The notes: generated from the letters alone by a model not told the origin. Shown: positions 1-7,840, counted from the stretch's first letter. The stretch: 17,013 bases of DNA from Methylococcales bacterium (GCA_023144875.1 JAGLEW010000059.1:1-17013); one strand, 5' to 3'. Numbers and translations: made by a program.

Positions 1-46
1 TCTACACTAGAGCCGTTACACAAAAAAACATTTAACGGTGAAAAAA

Positions 47-724
47 ATGTCCAAAGCTAAAAAATATTCACAAGCTGACTTAATTTTACTTTATGATTTA
101 AAACGATTCGTGGGCAATGAAACCAGCCCCTTTTTAAGCGAATGGTTGGATCCTGAAAATCAAATTGAGTTAAATTCTGGTGAACAATATATTTTTAACC
201 TTATTTTTGCAGATGCTCAGGAGAAGATAGAGTACTGGTATAAAGAAGAACTGAAAATTAAGTTCATTGCTTTTGTTTTAAAATTAGGTCATCTTGTGGA
301 TGATCCGCCTTATAATATTTATTTTAAACGAACCATAAAAGCAACCGTCGATACCCATTTTTTAAAAGTAAAAACCGATTGTATGATTGCACAAGGGCTT
401 TTTGATCAGCCTTTGCATCCGTATTTTCATTTTCAAGTGTGGAAAAAATATTGCAACCCTGTGGGTGATCCTATTGCCCAATTGTTGACCGCTTTTTTAA
501 TTTCACAAGAAAATAACCAAACTCAAGAGCCTATGTATGGTTGTACAGTGACTGGGAAGTTTTGGCGCTTTATGGTGATGGTTGGAAAAGAGTATTTTAT
601 TTCAAGACCTTATGATTGTACGAAAGAAGAAGATTTACTAATGATTATTAGTATTTTACGGCGTTTTAAATATTATTTAGATGCGCTAAAGCTTAATGTT
701 ATCCCTCAAAACCTAATTATATAA
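47..724 (+). CDS. Hypothetical protein, divergent PD-(D/E)XK-like family
   Basis: Soluble protein of about 225 residues with no signal peptide or membrane segment. From memory, its layout matches a widespread family of uncharacterised nuclease-fold proteins: an EELKIKFIAF helix (about residues 70-79 counting from the GTG at 38), a KTDCMIAQG strand (112-120, Asp114 as the 'PD' residue), the FHFQVWKK strand (130-137), then a DPIAQLL..FLISQ helix and a YGC...GKFWRFMVMVGKEYFIS strand pair. Relatives usually read Q-E-Y-K in the catalytic strand; here it is Q-V-W-K, so the catalytic glutamate appears to be valine and nuclease activity is doubtful. I prefer ATG 47, with a weak GGTG six bases upstream; an in-frame GTG at 38 is possible. 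It lies 32 bases before the kinase gene and may be cotranscribed. Family assignment is inference; function unknown. Confidence 0.7.
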   Translation: MSKAKKYSQADLILLYDLKRFVGNETSPFLSEWLDPENQIELNSGEQYIFNLIFADAQEKIEYWYKEELKIKFIAFVLKLGHLVDDPPYNIYFKRTIKATVDTHFLKVKTDCMIAQGLFDQPLHPYFHFQVWKKYCNPVGDPIAQLLTAFLISQENNQTQEPMYGCTVTGKFWRFMVMVGKEYFISRPYDCTKEEDLLMIISILRRFKYYLDALKLNVIPQNLII

Positions 725-756
725 TCATCTAATTTTTAAACGATTTAAAACGTAGA

Positions 757-1350
757 ATGACAGTAAAAAATGCATCTTGTTTAGTGGTTATGCGTGGCTT
801 AAGTGGCAGTGGTAAATCGTATTTAGCAGCTCAGATTGCTAACAAATTACCTGCTGTACATTTTAACTCGGATATTATTCGTAAAAAGCTAGCAGGGTAT
901 GCTCCCCTAGAGCGGACAAAGTCTGATCTTGGTCAAGGTATTTATACACCTAAAATGAGTTATAAAACCTATCAAGTGTTATTAAAAAATGCTGAACGTA
1001 TTTTAAAGACCAAAAAATCCGTCGTGGTTGATGCAACTTTTTTGCATTCACGATCGTTAGTCAAGCCACAACAGTTGGCGCAAAAATTAAATGTTCCGAT
1101 TATAATTATGGATTTACAGGTATCGGTATCGTGTTTACGTCGGCGTGTTGAACAACGCGCTCTGGAAGGTAACGACCCTTCTGAGGCAGATGTGGCGGTA
1201 TTGAACCAACAATTAGTAAATTATCAGCCCTTAACTCGGGCTGATAATGTTTTACCCATTTTTAATGATACAAAATTTACATGGCATTCAATTGAAGCAC
1301 AATTGTTGGCTTTTCCGTGTTTAGCGCCTTTGTTGGAACGGACACCTTAA
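757..1350 (+). CDS. Stand-alone P-loop kinase (AAA_33 / COG0645 type)
   Basis: Predicted ATP-dependent small-molecule kinase of 197 residues. Walker A is GLSGSGKS (residues 14-21). A VVVDATFL strand (89-96, Asp92) fits the Walker B position. A basic lid, CLRRRVEQRALEGNDPSEAD (126-145), carries the R-x(n)-R...D-x-S-E-A-D pattern typical of the family. In many proteobacteria this domain is the C-terminal half of a fusion with an aminoglycoside-phosphotransferase-like domain (COG2187-COG0645); here it stands alone. The stop codon overlaps the next start in TAATG, so it is probably translationally coupled to the nucleoside-phosphorylase-like gene. No convincing Shine-Dalgarno precedes ATG 757. 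The substrate is unknown; the neighbour makes a nucleoside or sugar-related substrate plausible, but that is inference. Confidence 0.85.
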   Translation: MTVKNASCLVVMRGLSGSGKSYLAAQIANKLPAVHFNSDIIRKKLAGYAPLERTKSDLGQGIYTPKMSYKTYQVLLKNAERILKTKKSVVVDATFLHSRSLVKPQQLAQKLNVPIIIMDLQVSVSCLRRRVEQRALEGNDPSEADVAVLNQQLVNYQPLTRADNVLPIFNDTKFTWHSIEAQLLAFPCLAPLLERTP

Positions 1351-2162
1351 TGATTAGTTGTTTTATTTTTGTCGCATTACCGTGTGAAGCCAAGCCTTTT
1401 ATTACAAACCTTAATCTAAAAAAAGTACAGAATACTCCTCATCCTTTCGCAATTTATAAGCACGATGATATTGTGCTAACGGTTTCAGGCGTTGGTAAAA
1501 TAGCGATGGCAGCCGCTGTGGCTTACACATTAGCTACGTTCAAATCCATTAATAAGCCTGTGTTACTTAATATTGGCATTGCAGGTCATCCTTCTGCACC
1601 ATTAGGTCAACTGTGGTGTGCAAATAAAATTGTTGATGTTGAATCAGAGCGCTGTTTTTATCCACAAGCAATGGTTAAACTTTCTTATTCAAGCACCACA
1701 ATTTATACCGCTTCTAAACCGAATTTAGAATACCCAGAAAATGGCTTGTATGAGATGGAGGCGAGTAGCTTTTATGAGACTGCAGCGTATTTTTCCAGTG
1801 CAGAATTAATTCATGTGTTAAAAGTGGTTTCAGATAATAAAATAGACGCTATTGAAACGATTAATGCAAAAAAAGTCAGTCATTGGTTAGCCGCTTCGGT
1901 TGAAAAAACTGAGGAAACGATCAGAGCATTGCAAGTTCTTGCCTTAAACGTCACACAAAGTGACCCTCACAATTTTGAGAGGCTAATAGAACGTTATTAT
2001 TTTAATGTGAATAATCGCTATCAGTTAAAAAAACAGCTTTCTCGCTGGGATGTGTTAACGGATGCTCGGACACTTGATTTTTCAGCTCAAAATTTTAAAG
2101 ATGCGAAAGCCGTTTTATACTGGTTACAATGCCAACTGGAATTGCAAATTTTTCGCTTATAA
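1350..2162 (+). CDS. Nucleoside phosphorylase / nucleosidase-like protein
   Basis: A 270-residue cytoplasmic protein of the PNP/UDP family (the fold of MTA/SAH nucleosidase). Matching segments are VALPCEAKPF at the N-terminus (8-17), SGVGKIAMAAA (46-56), LLNIGIAGH (72-80), the ribose-binding EMEASSFY (135-142, matching the EMExxA/F motif) and KVVSDN (158-163, Asp162 at the place of the general acid). It should cleave the N-glycosidic bond of a nucleoside, by hydrolysis or phosphorolysis. About 65 residues after position 205 go beyond the usual fold end and look helical and charged. An in-frame start exists upstream at 1317 inside the kinase gene; I chose ATG 1350 because it forms TAATG with the kinase stop and begins just before the first strand. 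Its 3' end overlaps the convergent sirB-like gene by six bases. Base specificity cannot be told. Confidence 0.8.
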   Translation: MISCFIFVALPCEAKPFITNLNLKKVQNTPHPFAIYKHDDIVLTVSGVGKIAMAAAVAYTLATFKSINKPVLLNIGIAGHPSAPLGQLWCANKIVDVESERCFYPQAMVKLSYSSTTIYTASKPNLEYPENGLYEMEASSFYETAAYFSSAELIHVLKVVSDNKIDAIETINAKKVSHWLAASVEKTEETIRALQVLALNVTQSDPHNFERLIERYYFNVNNRYQLKKQLSRWDVLTDARTLDFSAQNFKDAKAVLYWLQCQLELQIFRL

Positions 2163-2519
2163 TAAGCCTAAAAAGCTGTATTTTGTGACTGCAATAGCAA
2201 TGATATACCCGTAAAGACTTAATGCCATGACAAAAGCTAACCAGCGTTTTATTCCTGTCATACGCATCACCATGACCCCAAAACCTATATAAACCAATAA
2301 CGCCAAAAATTTAGCAATAATCCAGCTAAAATCGCCTTGGAGCCATTGATTTTGAAAGACTAAATTCAGTCCACTCAGCAATAAAACGGTGTCAATAATA
2401 TGTGGGGTAATTTTGAAAAGCTTTGTTTGCAATAACGCAGGTTTTAAGGCGAGCAATAAAACCCGTAGCGTAAAACTAGCGAGTGATATAAAGACGAAAA
2501 CAATATGAAAAGTAAGCAT
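2157..2519 (-). CDS. SirB-family membrane protein
   Basis: A 120-residue integral membrane protein with four hydrophobic segments (about 1-25, 44-60, 68-86, 92-112). The signature is LFKITPHIIDTVLLLSGLNL, the K-x-x-P-H-x-x-D motif of the SirB family. The family was named from Salmonella as an invasion-gene up-regulator, but its members are widespread in non-pathogens and their biochemical role is not established. It lies 31 bases after the ABC ATPase gene in the same direction and may be the last gene of that transcript. No good ribosome binding site is seen. Its stop overlaps that of the convergent nucleosidase-like gene. Confidence 0.8.
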   Translation of the reverse strand: MLTFHIVFVFISLASFTLRVLLLALKPALLQTKLFKITPHIIDTVLLLSGLNLVFQNQWLQGDFSWIIAKFLALLVYIGFGVMVMRMTGIKRWLAFVMALSLYGYIIAIAVTKYSFLGLL

Positions 2520-2550
2520 AGGGATCAGGGTGGCAAAAGAAAACCGTATT

Positions 2551-3291
2551 TTATAATAAGGCGTTGATGTTCGGGTGATTAGTTATTAATTGCTGTCTAA
2601 AATTTTCAATAAGTGCTTCATTTTCACGCGCTTCTCGTGCAATTGGAACCTGAATTTCACTGAGAATTTTCATCGGTGATTTTGATAAAAAGACTAATCT
2701 ATCCGCTAAGGTAATTGCTTCACGTAGATCATGAGTTACAAATAAAATACTGTGCGGGCGTTGTTGCCATAACGATAATAATAATTTTCGGACTTGTCTT
2801 GCATTGGGGGCATCTAATGAGACAAAAGGCTCATCCATTAACAAAATGTCAGGGTTGACCGCAAAGGCTCGTATGATTGAAATTCGCCGACTCATTCCGA
2901 GTGATAAATGTTGAGGATAGCATTCCGCTAAATGCTTCAGTTGCATCGCCTCAAGTAAAATATCAACCGTTTTGGTTGTTTGCGTGTTGGATAAAACTAA
3001 TTCAATATTCTCACGGATGGTTCGCCAAGGCAATAAACGTGGGTTTTGAAAAACATAGCCAATATTAGGGGTCGTCTTTTGGTTTTCAATGGCAATTTTT
3101 CCCTGAAAATTCGTGTCAAGTCCTGCAATAGTATTCAGTAAAGTACTTTTTCCACAGCCAGAAGGCCCTACTAAACAGATAAACTCTTTATTGTTTAACG
3201 TGAATTTGAGGTCTTTAATAACCACGTTTTCTGTGTTTGAGTTGGGTGTTCGATAGGCCTTGTGTTTGATGTTAATTAAAATATCCATCAT
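2551..3291 (-). CDS. ABC importer ATPase (SsuB/TauB/NrtD type)
   Basis: Cytoplasmic ATPase subunit of an ABC importer. Counting from an upstream ATG at 3300, motifs are Walker A GPSGCGKST (45-53), Q-loop YVFQNPRLLPW (82-92), Walker B ILLMDEPFVSLD (152-163) and H-loop FVTHDLREA (187-195). The RLLPW after the Q-loop and PFVSLD after Walker B are typical of the nitrate/sulfonate/taurine group. The signature is LSLGM followed by SRR instead of LSGGM-x-QR: the second small residue is Leu, although the key Gly135 is kept. ATG 3291 is chosen because it overlaps the permease stop as ATGA, the usual coupling; ATG 3300 or 3288 are alternatives. The substrate cannot be inferred from the ATPase. Confidence 0.9.
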   Translation of the reverse strand: MMDILINIKHKAYRTPNSNTENVVIKDLKFTLNNKEFICLVGPSGCGKSTLLNTIAGLDTNFQGKIAIENQKTTPNIGYVFQNPRLLPWRTIRENIELVLSNTQTTKTVDILLEAMQLKHLAECYPQHLSLGMSRRISIIRAFAVNPDILLMDEPFVSLDAPNARQVRKLLLSLWQQRPHSILFVTHDLREAITLADRLVFLSKSPMKILSEIQVPIAREARENEALIENFRQQLITNHPNINALL

Positions 3292-4043
3292 CGCCGCCAT
3301 TTTTTTGCATTTTTATCTAATGGTTTTAAAATAAGCATTTCAATTAATTGGATGATGATAATGAAGGCAATGGTATAGGCAAGGATACTGGCGACATCAA
3401 ATAATTGAAAATAAATATTTAATTGATAACCCATTCCATTACTGCGACCGAGTAATTCGACGACTAAAATTATTTTCCAGATGAGGGCTAACCCTGAACG
3501 GGTAGTTGCCATAACAAAGGGGTATAGTTGCGGCCAAATGACGTGGAGGAACGTTTTGCGTTTACTAAAATGGTAACAGCGTGCCATTTCCAAAAGGTCT
3601 TGGTTTAACGCCCGTGTTCCTTCTCGCATTGTGATAATGACATTCGGAACTTTGTTGATGATGACGGCGAGTATGGCGGCTGATTCGGATAATCCAAACC
3701 AAACGTAGCATAAAATAATAGTGACCAAAGCGGGTACGTTTAAAAAAATAACCAGCCATTGATCTAAAAAGTAATCCACGTGTTGATGTTGACCTAGGAT
3801 TATTCCTATAGAACAACCTATTAACATGGCAATGCTAAAACTAACGATTAATCGCAACAAGGTAATTCCTAAATGATAGGGCAATTCACCTGAAATAATT
3901 TGTTGTTTTAAAATGTTTAGAACAATAAGGGGGGTAGGAAGCGTGGATTGCTTGAGTATCAGTGCTAATCCGTGCCATGTGAGCAAAAAGAGTATCAATG
4001 AAATAAACCCAAGTCGTTGGGGCGTTAAAAATTTTAAAAACAC
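3288..4043 (-). CDS. ABC importer permease (SsuC/TauC type)
   Basis: A 251-residue inner-membrane permease with about six transmembrane segments, binding-protein-dependent transport family. The cytoplasmic EAA coupling loop is seen around residues 152-173 (EMARCYHFSKRKTFLHVIWP), with the usual Gly replaced, and is followed by RSGLALIWKIILVVELLG, very typical of the nitrate/sulfonate/taurine permeases. The start is GTG, with GGA six bases upstream. It lies 27 bases after the binding-protein gene and overlaps the ATPase gene, so the three form one importer in the order binding protein, permease, ATPase. Confidence 0.9.
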   Translation of the reverse strand: MFLKFLTPQRLGFISLILFLLTWHGLALILKQSTLPTPLIVLNILKQQIISGELPYHLGITLLRLIVSFSIAMLIGCSIGIILGQHQHVDYFLDQWLVIFLNVPALVTIILCYVWFGLSESAAILAVIINKVPNVIITMREGTRALNQDLLEMARCYHFSKRKTFLHVIWPQLYPFVMATTRSGLALIWKIILVVELLGRSNGMGYQLNIYFQLFDVASILAYTIAFIIIIQLIEMLILKPLDKNAKKWRR

Positions 4044-4070
4044 GCTTATTCCATATTTATTTTCAGAATT

Positions 4071-5042
4071 TTAGGGGGAGGGTAAGTGCCAGAAGGTACC
4101 TTTATTGATGTGTTCAGAATTCCCTGTTAATTTATTATGACTTAACTTGCGCAATAATTGGTATATTTTTTCAGCGGCTTGCTTTTCTTCTGCGCCCCAA
4201 TGTGTGATTTGTCCCGCGCAATAACGCGTACGTAATACTTTTTGTGTGTTTACGTTGCTTGCTTTTATGAGTGTGTGTATTTTATCCCACGCTGAATCCA
4301 GTGTGCAGAGTTTATTTTTTGCCTTAGCGGTTAATGTCAGGAAATTAGCAAGTGCTTGGGGATGTTGGTTTGCCCAGCTTTGTTTAAAAACATAGCCGAG
4401 TGTCGGGACGACTTGTTGGATGCCTAATTGTTTGAGTAAACGTTTACCATCTATTAATTGACGATAGCCTTGCGCTTCAAGACGGGCGGCAAAATGCCAA
4501 TAGGTGATAATTGCATCCACTTTTTGGTTTAATAATTGGTGAGTTAGTAATGGTGGCGCGGCATGTACTTGAGTAAGACTGTTATTTAAATCAAGCGATT
4601 TTTGTTGCGCAAGGGCTTGTAATAATAACCAGTTTTTATCAAGCTCCCCGCCCGCAATTCCTAATTTTTTACCTTGTAAATCCTGAATGGTTTTAATTGG
4701 ACTGTTATTAGGCACCATTAAAGCGCCAGCGGTTGATGAATAAGGGTAGAAGGTGAAGTCTTGACCATGATTTCGGAGCCTAGACACCCACACCCAATCC
4801 GATACGATCATGTCAACCGAGCCTGATTGTAACGCAATTTTTCCAGCCTGTGGGTTGGCTAATTTTTGAATGGAGAGTGTAAAGTGAGCCGTTTCTAAAA
4901 GGGCTTCATTTTTTAAGGCATGAAGTTCCCAGTTAACGGTGCCAAAGGCTAAAACACCCAGTCGGATATTTGTCTTTTCTGCTGAAAAGAGGTTGCTAAA
5001 ATAAAGAATACTAAAAATAAAAACAAAAAATTTAATTTTCAT
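4071..5042 (-). CDS. ABC importer periplasmic binding protein (NMT1/SsuA-like)
   Basis: A 323-residue secreted protein. Residues 1-21 form a Sec signal peptide (MKIKFFVFIFSILYFSNLFS, then A and EK), with no lipobox cysteine. The mature part starts with a strand and the GVLAFGTVNWEL segment (29-40), then QAGKIALQSGSVDMIVSDWVW, SSTAGALMVP, LQGKKLGIAGG and DAIITYW, the usual two-lobe layout of the NMT1/SsuA/TauA family that binds small organic or inorganic anions or thiamine precursors. I recall similar FGTVNWEL proteins in methylotrophs and alphaproteobacteria but cannot name a substrate. It is the first gene of the importer operon; a promoter is proposed directly upstream. No Shine-Dalgarno is obvious (CCCC precedes ATG). 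Confidence 0.85.
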   Translation of the reverse strand: MKIKFFVFIFSILYFSNLFSAEKTNIRLGVLAFGTVNWELHALKNEALLETAHFTLSIQKLANPQAGKIALQSGSVDMIVSDWVWVSRLRNHGQDFTFYPYSSTAGALMVPNNSPIKTIQDLQGKKLGIAGGELDKNWLLLQALAQQKSLDLNNSLTQVHAAPPLLTHQLLNQKVDAIITYWHFAARLEAQGYRQLIDGKRLLKQLGIQQVVPTLGYVFKQSWANQHPQALANFLTLTAKAKNKLCTLDSAWDKIHTLIKASNVNTQKVLRTRYCAGQITHWGAEEKQAAEKIYQLLRKLSHNKLTGNSEHINKGTFWHLPSP

Positions 5043-5058
5043 GGGGAATAACGTAAGA

Positions 5059-5086
5059 ATATTACGACTATGAATTTTTACAGCAA
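5059..5086 (-). promoter_or_regulatory. Putative sigma-70 promoter of the ABC importer operon
   Basis: On the minus strand TTGCTG (5081-5086) and TAATAT (5059-5064) are separated by 16 bases, about 17 bases before the binding-protein ATG. No operator or riboswitch is evident in this short gap. The call rests on consensus match only. Confidence 0.4.
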
Positions 5087-5136
5087 CTAGCGTTTATTGT
5101 ACCGCGCTTCTTGGTTTTTATTCTTGAGTAAAGGCG

Positions 5137-7077
5137 TTATTCTTCTGAAAGATCCGCGAAACTTTCAACCTGCATTTCTTTAATGATAAAAGCCAATTCT
5201 TTGCGTTGCTGTTTTAGGGGTTCGAGTTCAGATCTTAAATGCGCAATATTTTCAGAAACACTTCCCTTTGATTCGTTGATTTTTTTCAACATATGTAAAC
5301 GACTTTCAATTTGTTTTTTATGATCTTTTATTTGATGCATTAATGGCATTAAAACGCCGTTACTCCATGTTAACGCATCTTTATAAGCTTGTTTTAATAT
5401 ATTTCGAGCTTTAGCGATCAAAGTGCTGTAAAGCTGACTGACAACCACGCTTTGTTCGGTCATGGTGGTTTTTGTACTGGAGCGAAAGGCTTCCCCTTCG
5501 TCAAAAACAGCTTCTAATTCACGCTGATATTGCCTGATTGAAAATAACTTAGGTTCAATCTTTTTAAAGCCGTACTCATCATGAAATTTTTTGTGAATGG
5601 CTTGAATTAAACGGAGCGTTTCATTGGTAATATCAATAGAGTCCTGTAGTAAGTCTCTTAAGTCATTGAATAGTTTACTAATACTTTTTTTCATGCCATA
5701 AGTGGTCATGCTTTTACTGATGTCATTTTTTGTTTCTTGAATGATGGCATCAACCGTTTCTTTTGAAAAAGATTTAATTAAAATTTTAGCTTGTACGGTA
5801 AAAACGCGGCGACTGGCTTGAAAATTTTCAACATTTAGGGTGTAAGCTTTTTGTCTGTCACGGGTTTCAGACATCAATTTACCCGTCATATCTTTGTTTT
5901 CAAAATCAATCTTTTGAAACTCTTCTAACTGTTGGGTCGCGTTGGTTAATTTAGAATCGGTTAGGTTGGATGATTCATTAATTAAAAAGCCAATGTCCTT
6001 GAGAATGCTGGACATTAAAATTTTGCGCCGTTGTTTTAGAATGTCATCGGAGAGATATTGTTCTAAACCATTTAATCGACTGCGTTCTAAAAGGGGGGGG
6101 TTCGATTTAACTTTTGCCAATAAGGCCTGTTTAGCGGAGACAGGAAAAATTAACTCTTCATCAAGTTTTAAAATAGACGCAGATGTGTGAATTTGTTTTT
6201 TAATCGCATTTTCATAGCCAACTTCCCCTGCAAGGTCGTCCCACATAGAGTCAATTTTATTCATGACTACAGCAAGCCCTTGTTTATTATTGCGAGCGCT
6301 GCAAATGTGATTTTTCCACATCGTTAAGTCACTTTTGGTCACGCCTGTATCAGCGGCTAATACAAAAATAATCGCTTGTGCACTAGGTAACATGCTCAAG
6401 GTTAATTCAGGTTCGGTTCCCAGTGCGTTCAAACCAGGGGTATCCAAAATTGAAAGCCCTTCTTTCAATAAAGGGTGTGGAAAACTGATTAATGCATGTC
6501 GCCAACAAGGGATTTCAACTTCAATAGCATTGGAAAGTCCTTGCTCGGCTGCCTCGGTTGCATTCCATAAGCCGAGTTTATCCGCCACTTCAACAGGCAC
6601 GGTTTTAACGGCAATGAGTTGTTTAAACGCTTCTTGCATCTCTATAGGAGCTTTTCCCTCTAAAGATATTTGTTTCCAGCTTTCAGGTTTTTGTTTATAT
6701 TCAATTAATGAGGTGTTTTCAAGACGCGTTTTTATGTCAAGAACTCGAATATAAGCCCCTTCTTTTTTATCATAAAAAATTTCAGTCGGACACATGGTGG
6801 TTCGACCTGGTGATGAGGGTAGTAATCGAATACCCGTTTCAGAAAAAAAGAGCGCGTTAATAAGTTCGGTTTTTCCTCGTGAAAATTCGGCAGCAAAGGC
6901 GAGCGTGATTCGGTCATTTTCTAAACCACTCAATATATTTAAGAGAATATCTGTACTATGCACATCGCTCATACCATAACGACGTCGCCATTCTCGATAC
7001 ATTTCTATTGAGCTGGTTAGTTGTTTACGCCATTGTGCGTATTCATGCAGCTCTTCTTTGAATTCTAAATTCCCCAT
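5137..7077 (-). CDS. Dynamin-family GTPase
   Basis: Large bacterial dynamin-like GTPase (about 646 residues from ATG 7077; numbers here count from the GTG at 7101). G1 is AEFSRGKT (71-78): Ala replaces the first Gly of GxxxxGKS/T. G2 Thr lies in TTMCPTEI (101-108), G3 is DTPG (220-223), G4 is NKID (281-284), G5 is SAK (322-324). The C-terminal half is helical, and residues about 590-645 are a charged likely coiled coil. No transmembrane span or signal peptide is seen, so it should be cytosolic or peripherally membrane-bound. Relatives include E. coli CrfC, tied to replication forks, but the role here is unknown. ATG 7077 has AGGA 13 bases upstream; GTG 7101 is the alternative with no Shine-Dalgarno. 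The coding strand contains eight consecutive C (6093-6100), a possible slippage site. Confidence 0.88.
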   Translation of the reverse strand: MGNLEFKEELHEYAQWRKQLTSSIEMYREWRRRYGMSDVHSTDILLNILSGLENDRITLAFAAEFSRGKTELINALFFSETGIRLLPSSPGRTTMCPTEIFYDKKEGAYIRVLDIKTRLENTSLIEYKQKPESWKQISLEGKAPIEMQEAFKQLIAVKTVPVEVADKLGLWNATEAAEQGLSNAIEVEIPCWRHALISFPHPLLKEGLSILDTPGLNALGTEPELTLSMLPSAQAIIFVLAADTGVTKSDLTMWKNHICSARNNKQGLAVVMNKIDSMWDDLAGEVGYENAIKKQIHTSASILKLDEELIFPVSAKQALLAKVKSNPPLLERSRLNGLEQYLSDDILKQRRKILMSSILKDIGFLINESSNLTDSKLTNATQQLEEFQKIDFENKDMTGKLMSETRDRQKAYTLNVENFQASRRVFTVQAKILIKSFSKETVDAIIQETKNDISKSMTTYGMKKSISKLFNDLRDLLQDSIDITNETLRLIQAIHKKFHDEYGFKKIEPKLFSIRQYQRELEAVFDEGEAFRSSTKTTMTEQSVVVSQLYSTLIAKARNILKQAYKDALTWSNGVLMPLMHQIKDHKKQIESRLHMLKKINESKGSVSENIAHLRSELEPLKQQRKELAFIIKEMQVESFADLSEE

Positions 7078-7128
7078 GGCAAGCTTTTTTCCTACAGACA
7101 CTATATTTAAGTAAAGATGTAAGTGATT

Positions 7129-7137
7129 ATTATAACA
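7129..7137 (-). promoter_or_regulatory. Extended -10 promoter of the dynamin-like GTPase gene
   Basis: On the minus strand this reads TGTTATAAT, a perfect TATAAT with the TGn extension. No good -35 box is present at 17 bases, which extended -10 promoters tolerate. The expected start of transcription is near 7122, giving a leader of about 20 or 45 bases depending on the start codon used. It suggests transcription independent of pyrE. Confidence 0.5.
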
Positions 7138-7189
7138 ATCTATTGTAGACCAATATATTAAAAACTGTTTTAAAGATTCATCACGCGTA

Positions 7190-7840
7190 TTATTCTAAAA
7201 TTCCATAGCATTTTTGGTAATTTTTAATCAAGCTAAGCGAGTTGTTATTGTTTTTTGAGTCATTTTCTAAAAACTCAATAATATGACTTAAATTGATAAT
7301 AGGTATAACAGGAATTTTAAATTTTTGTTGTACCTCTTGTGTTGCTGATAAGGTATTTTCGCCTTTTTCTTCCCTATCCAAAGCAATAAGTACGCCAACA
7401 GCGGTGGCTTTTGCTTGAGTAATGATTTCCATGGATTCTCGAACGGATGTACCCGCACTAATAACATCATCAACAATGACGATATTTTTCTGCAGAGGCG
7501 CGCCGACTAATACGCCGCCCTCACCGTGGTCTTTCGCTTCCTTGCGGTTAAAGGCGAAAGGGATGTCCTTGTTTGATAATTTAGCATAAGCGATTGCGGT
7601 GGCTGTGACCAGTGGAATCCCTTTGTAAGCAGGTCCATAAAGGACGTCAACCTGAGTCTTTGATGCAATGAGCGCTTGCGCGTAAAAATGTCCTAATGTG
7701 TCAACTTTTGTACCTGTGTTAAATAGTCCTGTGTTAAAAAAATAAGGACTGATACGACCTGACTTTAAGGTGAATTCACCAAATTTAAGGACATCGCATT
7801 CAAGCGCATAAGTAATAAATTCTTTTTGATACTCAAGCAT
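7190..7840 (-). CDS. pyrE: Orotate phosphoribosyltransferase
   Basis: Converts orotate and PRPP to orotidine 5'-phosphate and pyrophosphate, the fifth step of pyrimidine synthesis, in the cytoplasm. The 216 residues match the E. coli enzyme length (213). Visible motifs are FTLKSGRISPYFFNTG (23-38, Lys26), YGPAYKGIPL (68-77, Lys73), the mobile catalytic loop NRKEAKDHGEGG (98-109) and the PRPP-binding loop IVIVDDVISAGTS (120-132). The C-terminus carries an asparagine-rich stretch (NDSKNNNNS) that looks like a variable insert. Next to it in the same direction lies the GTPase gene, about 110 bases downstream. I see no leader-peptide attenuator of the enterobacterial rph-pyrE kind. Confidence 0.97.
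   Translation of the reverse strand: MLEYQKEFITYALECDVLKFGEFTLKSGRISPYFFNTGLFNTGTKVDTLGHFYAQALIASKTQVDVLYGPAYKGIPLVTATAIAYAKLSNKDIPFAFNRKEAKDHGEGGVLVGAPLQKNIVIVDDVISAGTSVRESMEIITQAKATAVGVLIALDREEKGENTLSATQEVQQKFKIPVIPIINLSHIIEFLENDSKNNNNSLSLIKNYQKCYGILE

Noticed and set aside
2157..2519. SirB as a sign of virulence regulation.
   Set aside because: The family name is historical; members occur widely in environmental bacteria and nothing else here suggests pathogenicity.
2551..5042. Naming the importer ssuABC or tauABC.
   Set aside because: The family covers nitrate, sulfonates, taurine, thiamine precursors and others, and no substrate-specific gene (monooxygenase, dioxygenase, thi gene or riboswitch) is next to it.
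6335..6754. Open frame of 139 codons antisense to the dynamin-like GTPase gene.
   Set aside because: It lies wholly inside a well-supported gene on the other strand, has no family features and no ribosome binding site; same for the other antisense frames in the oxidase and DUF4126 genes.
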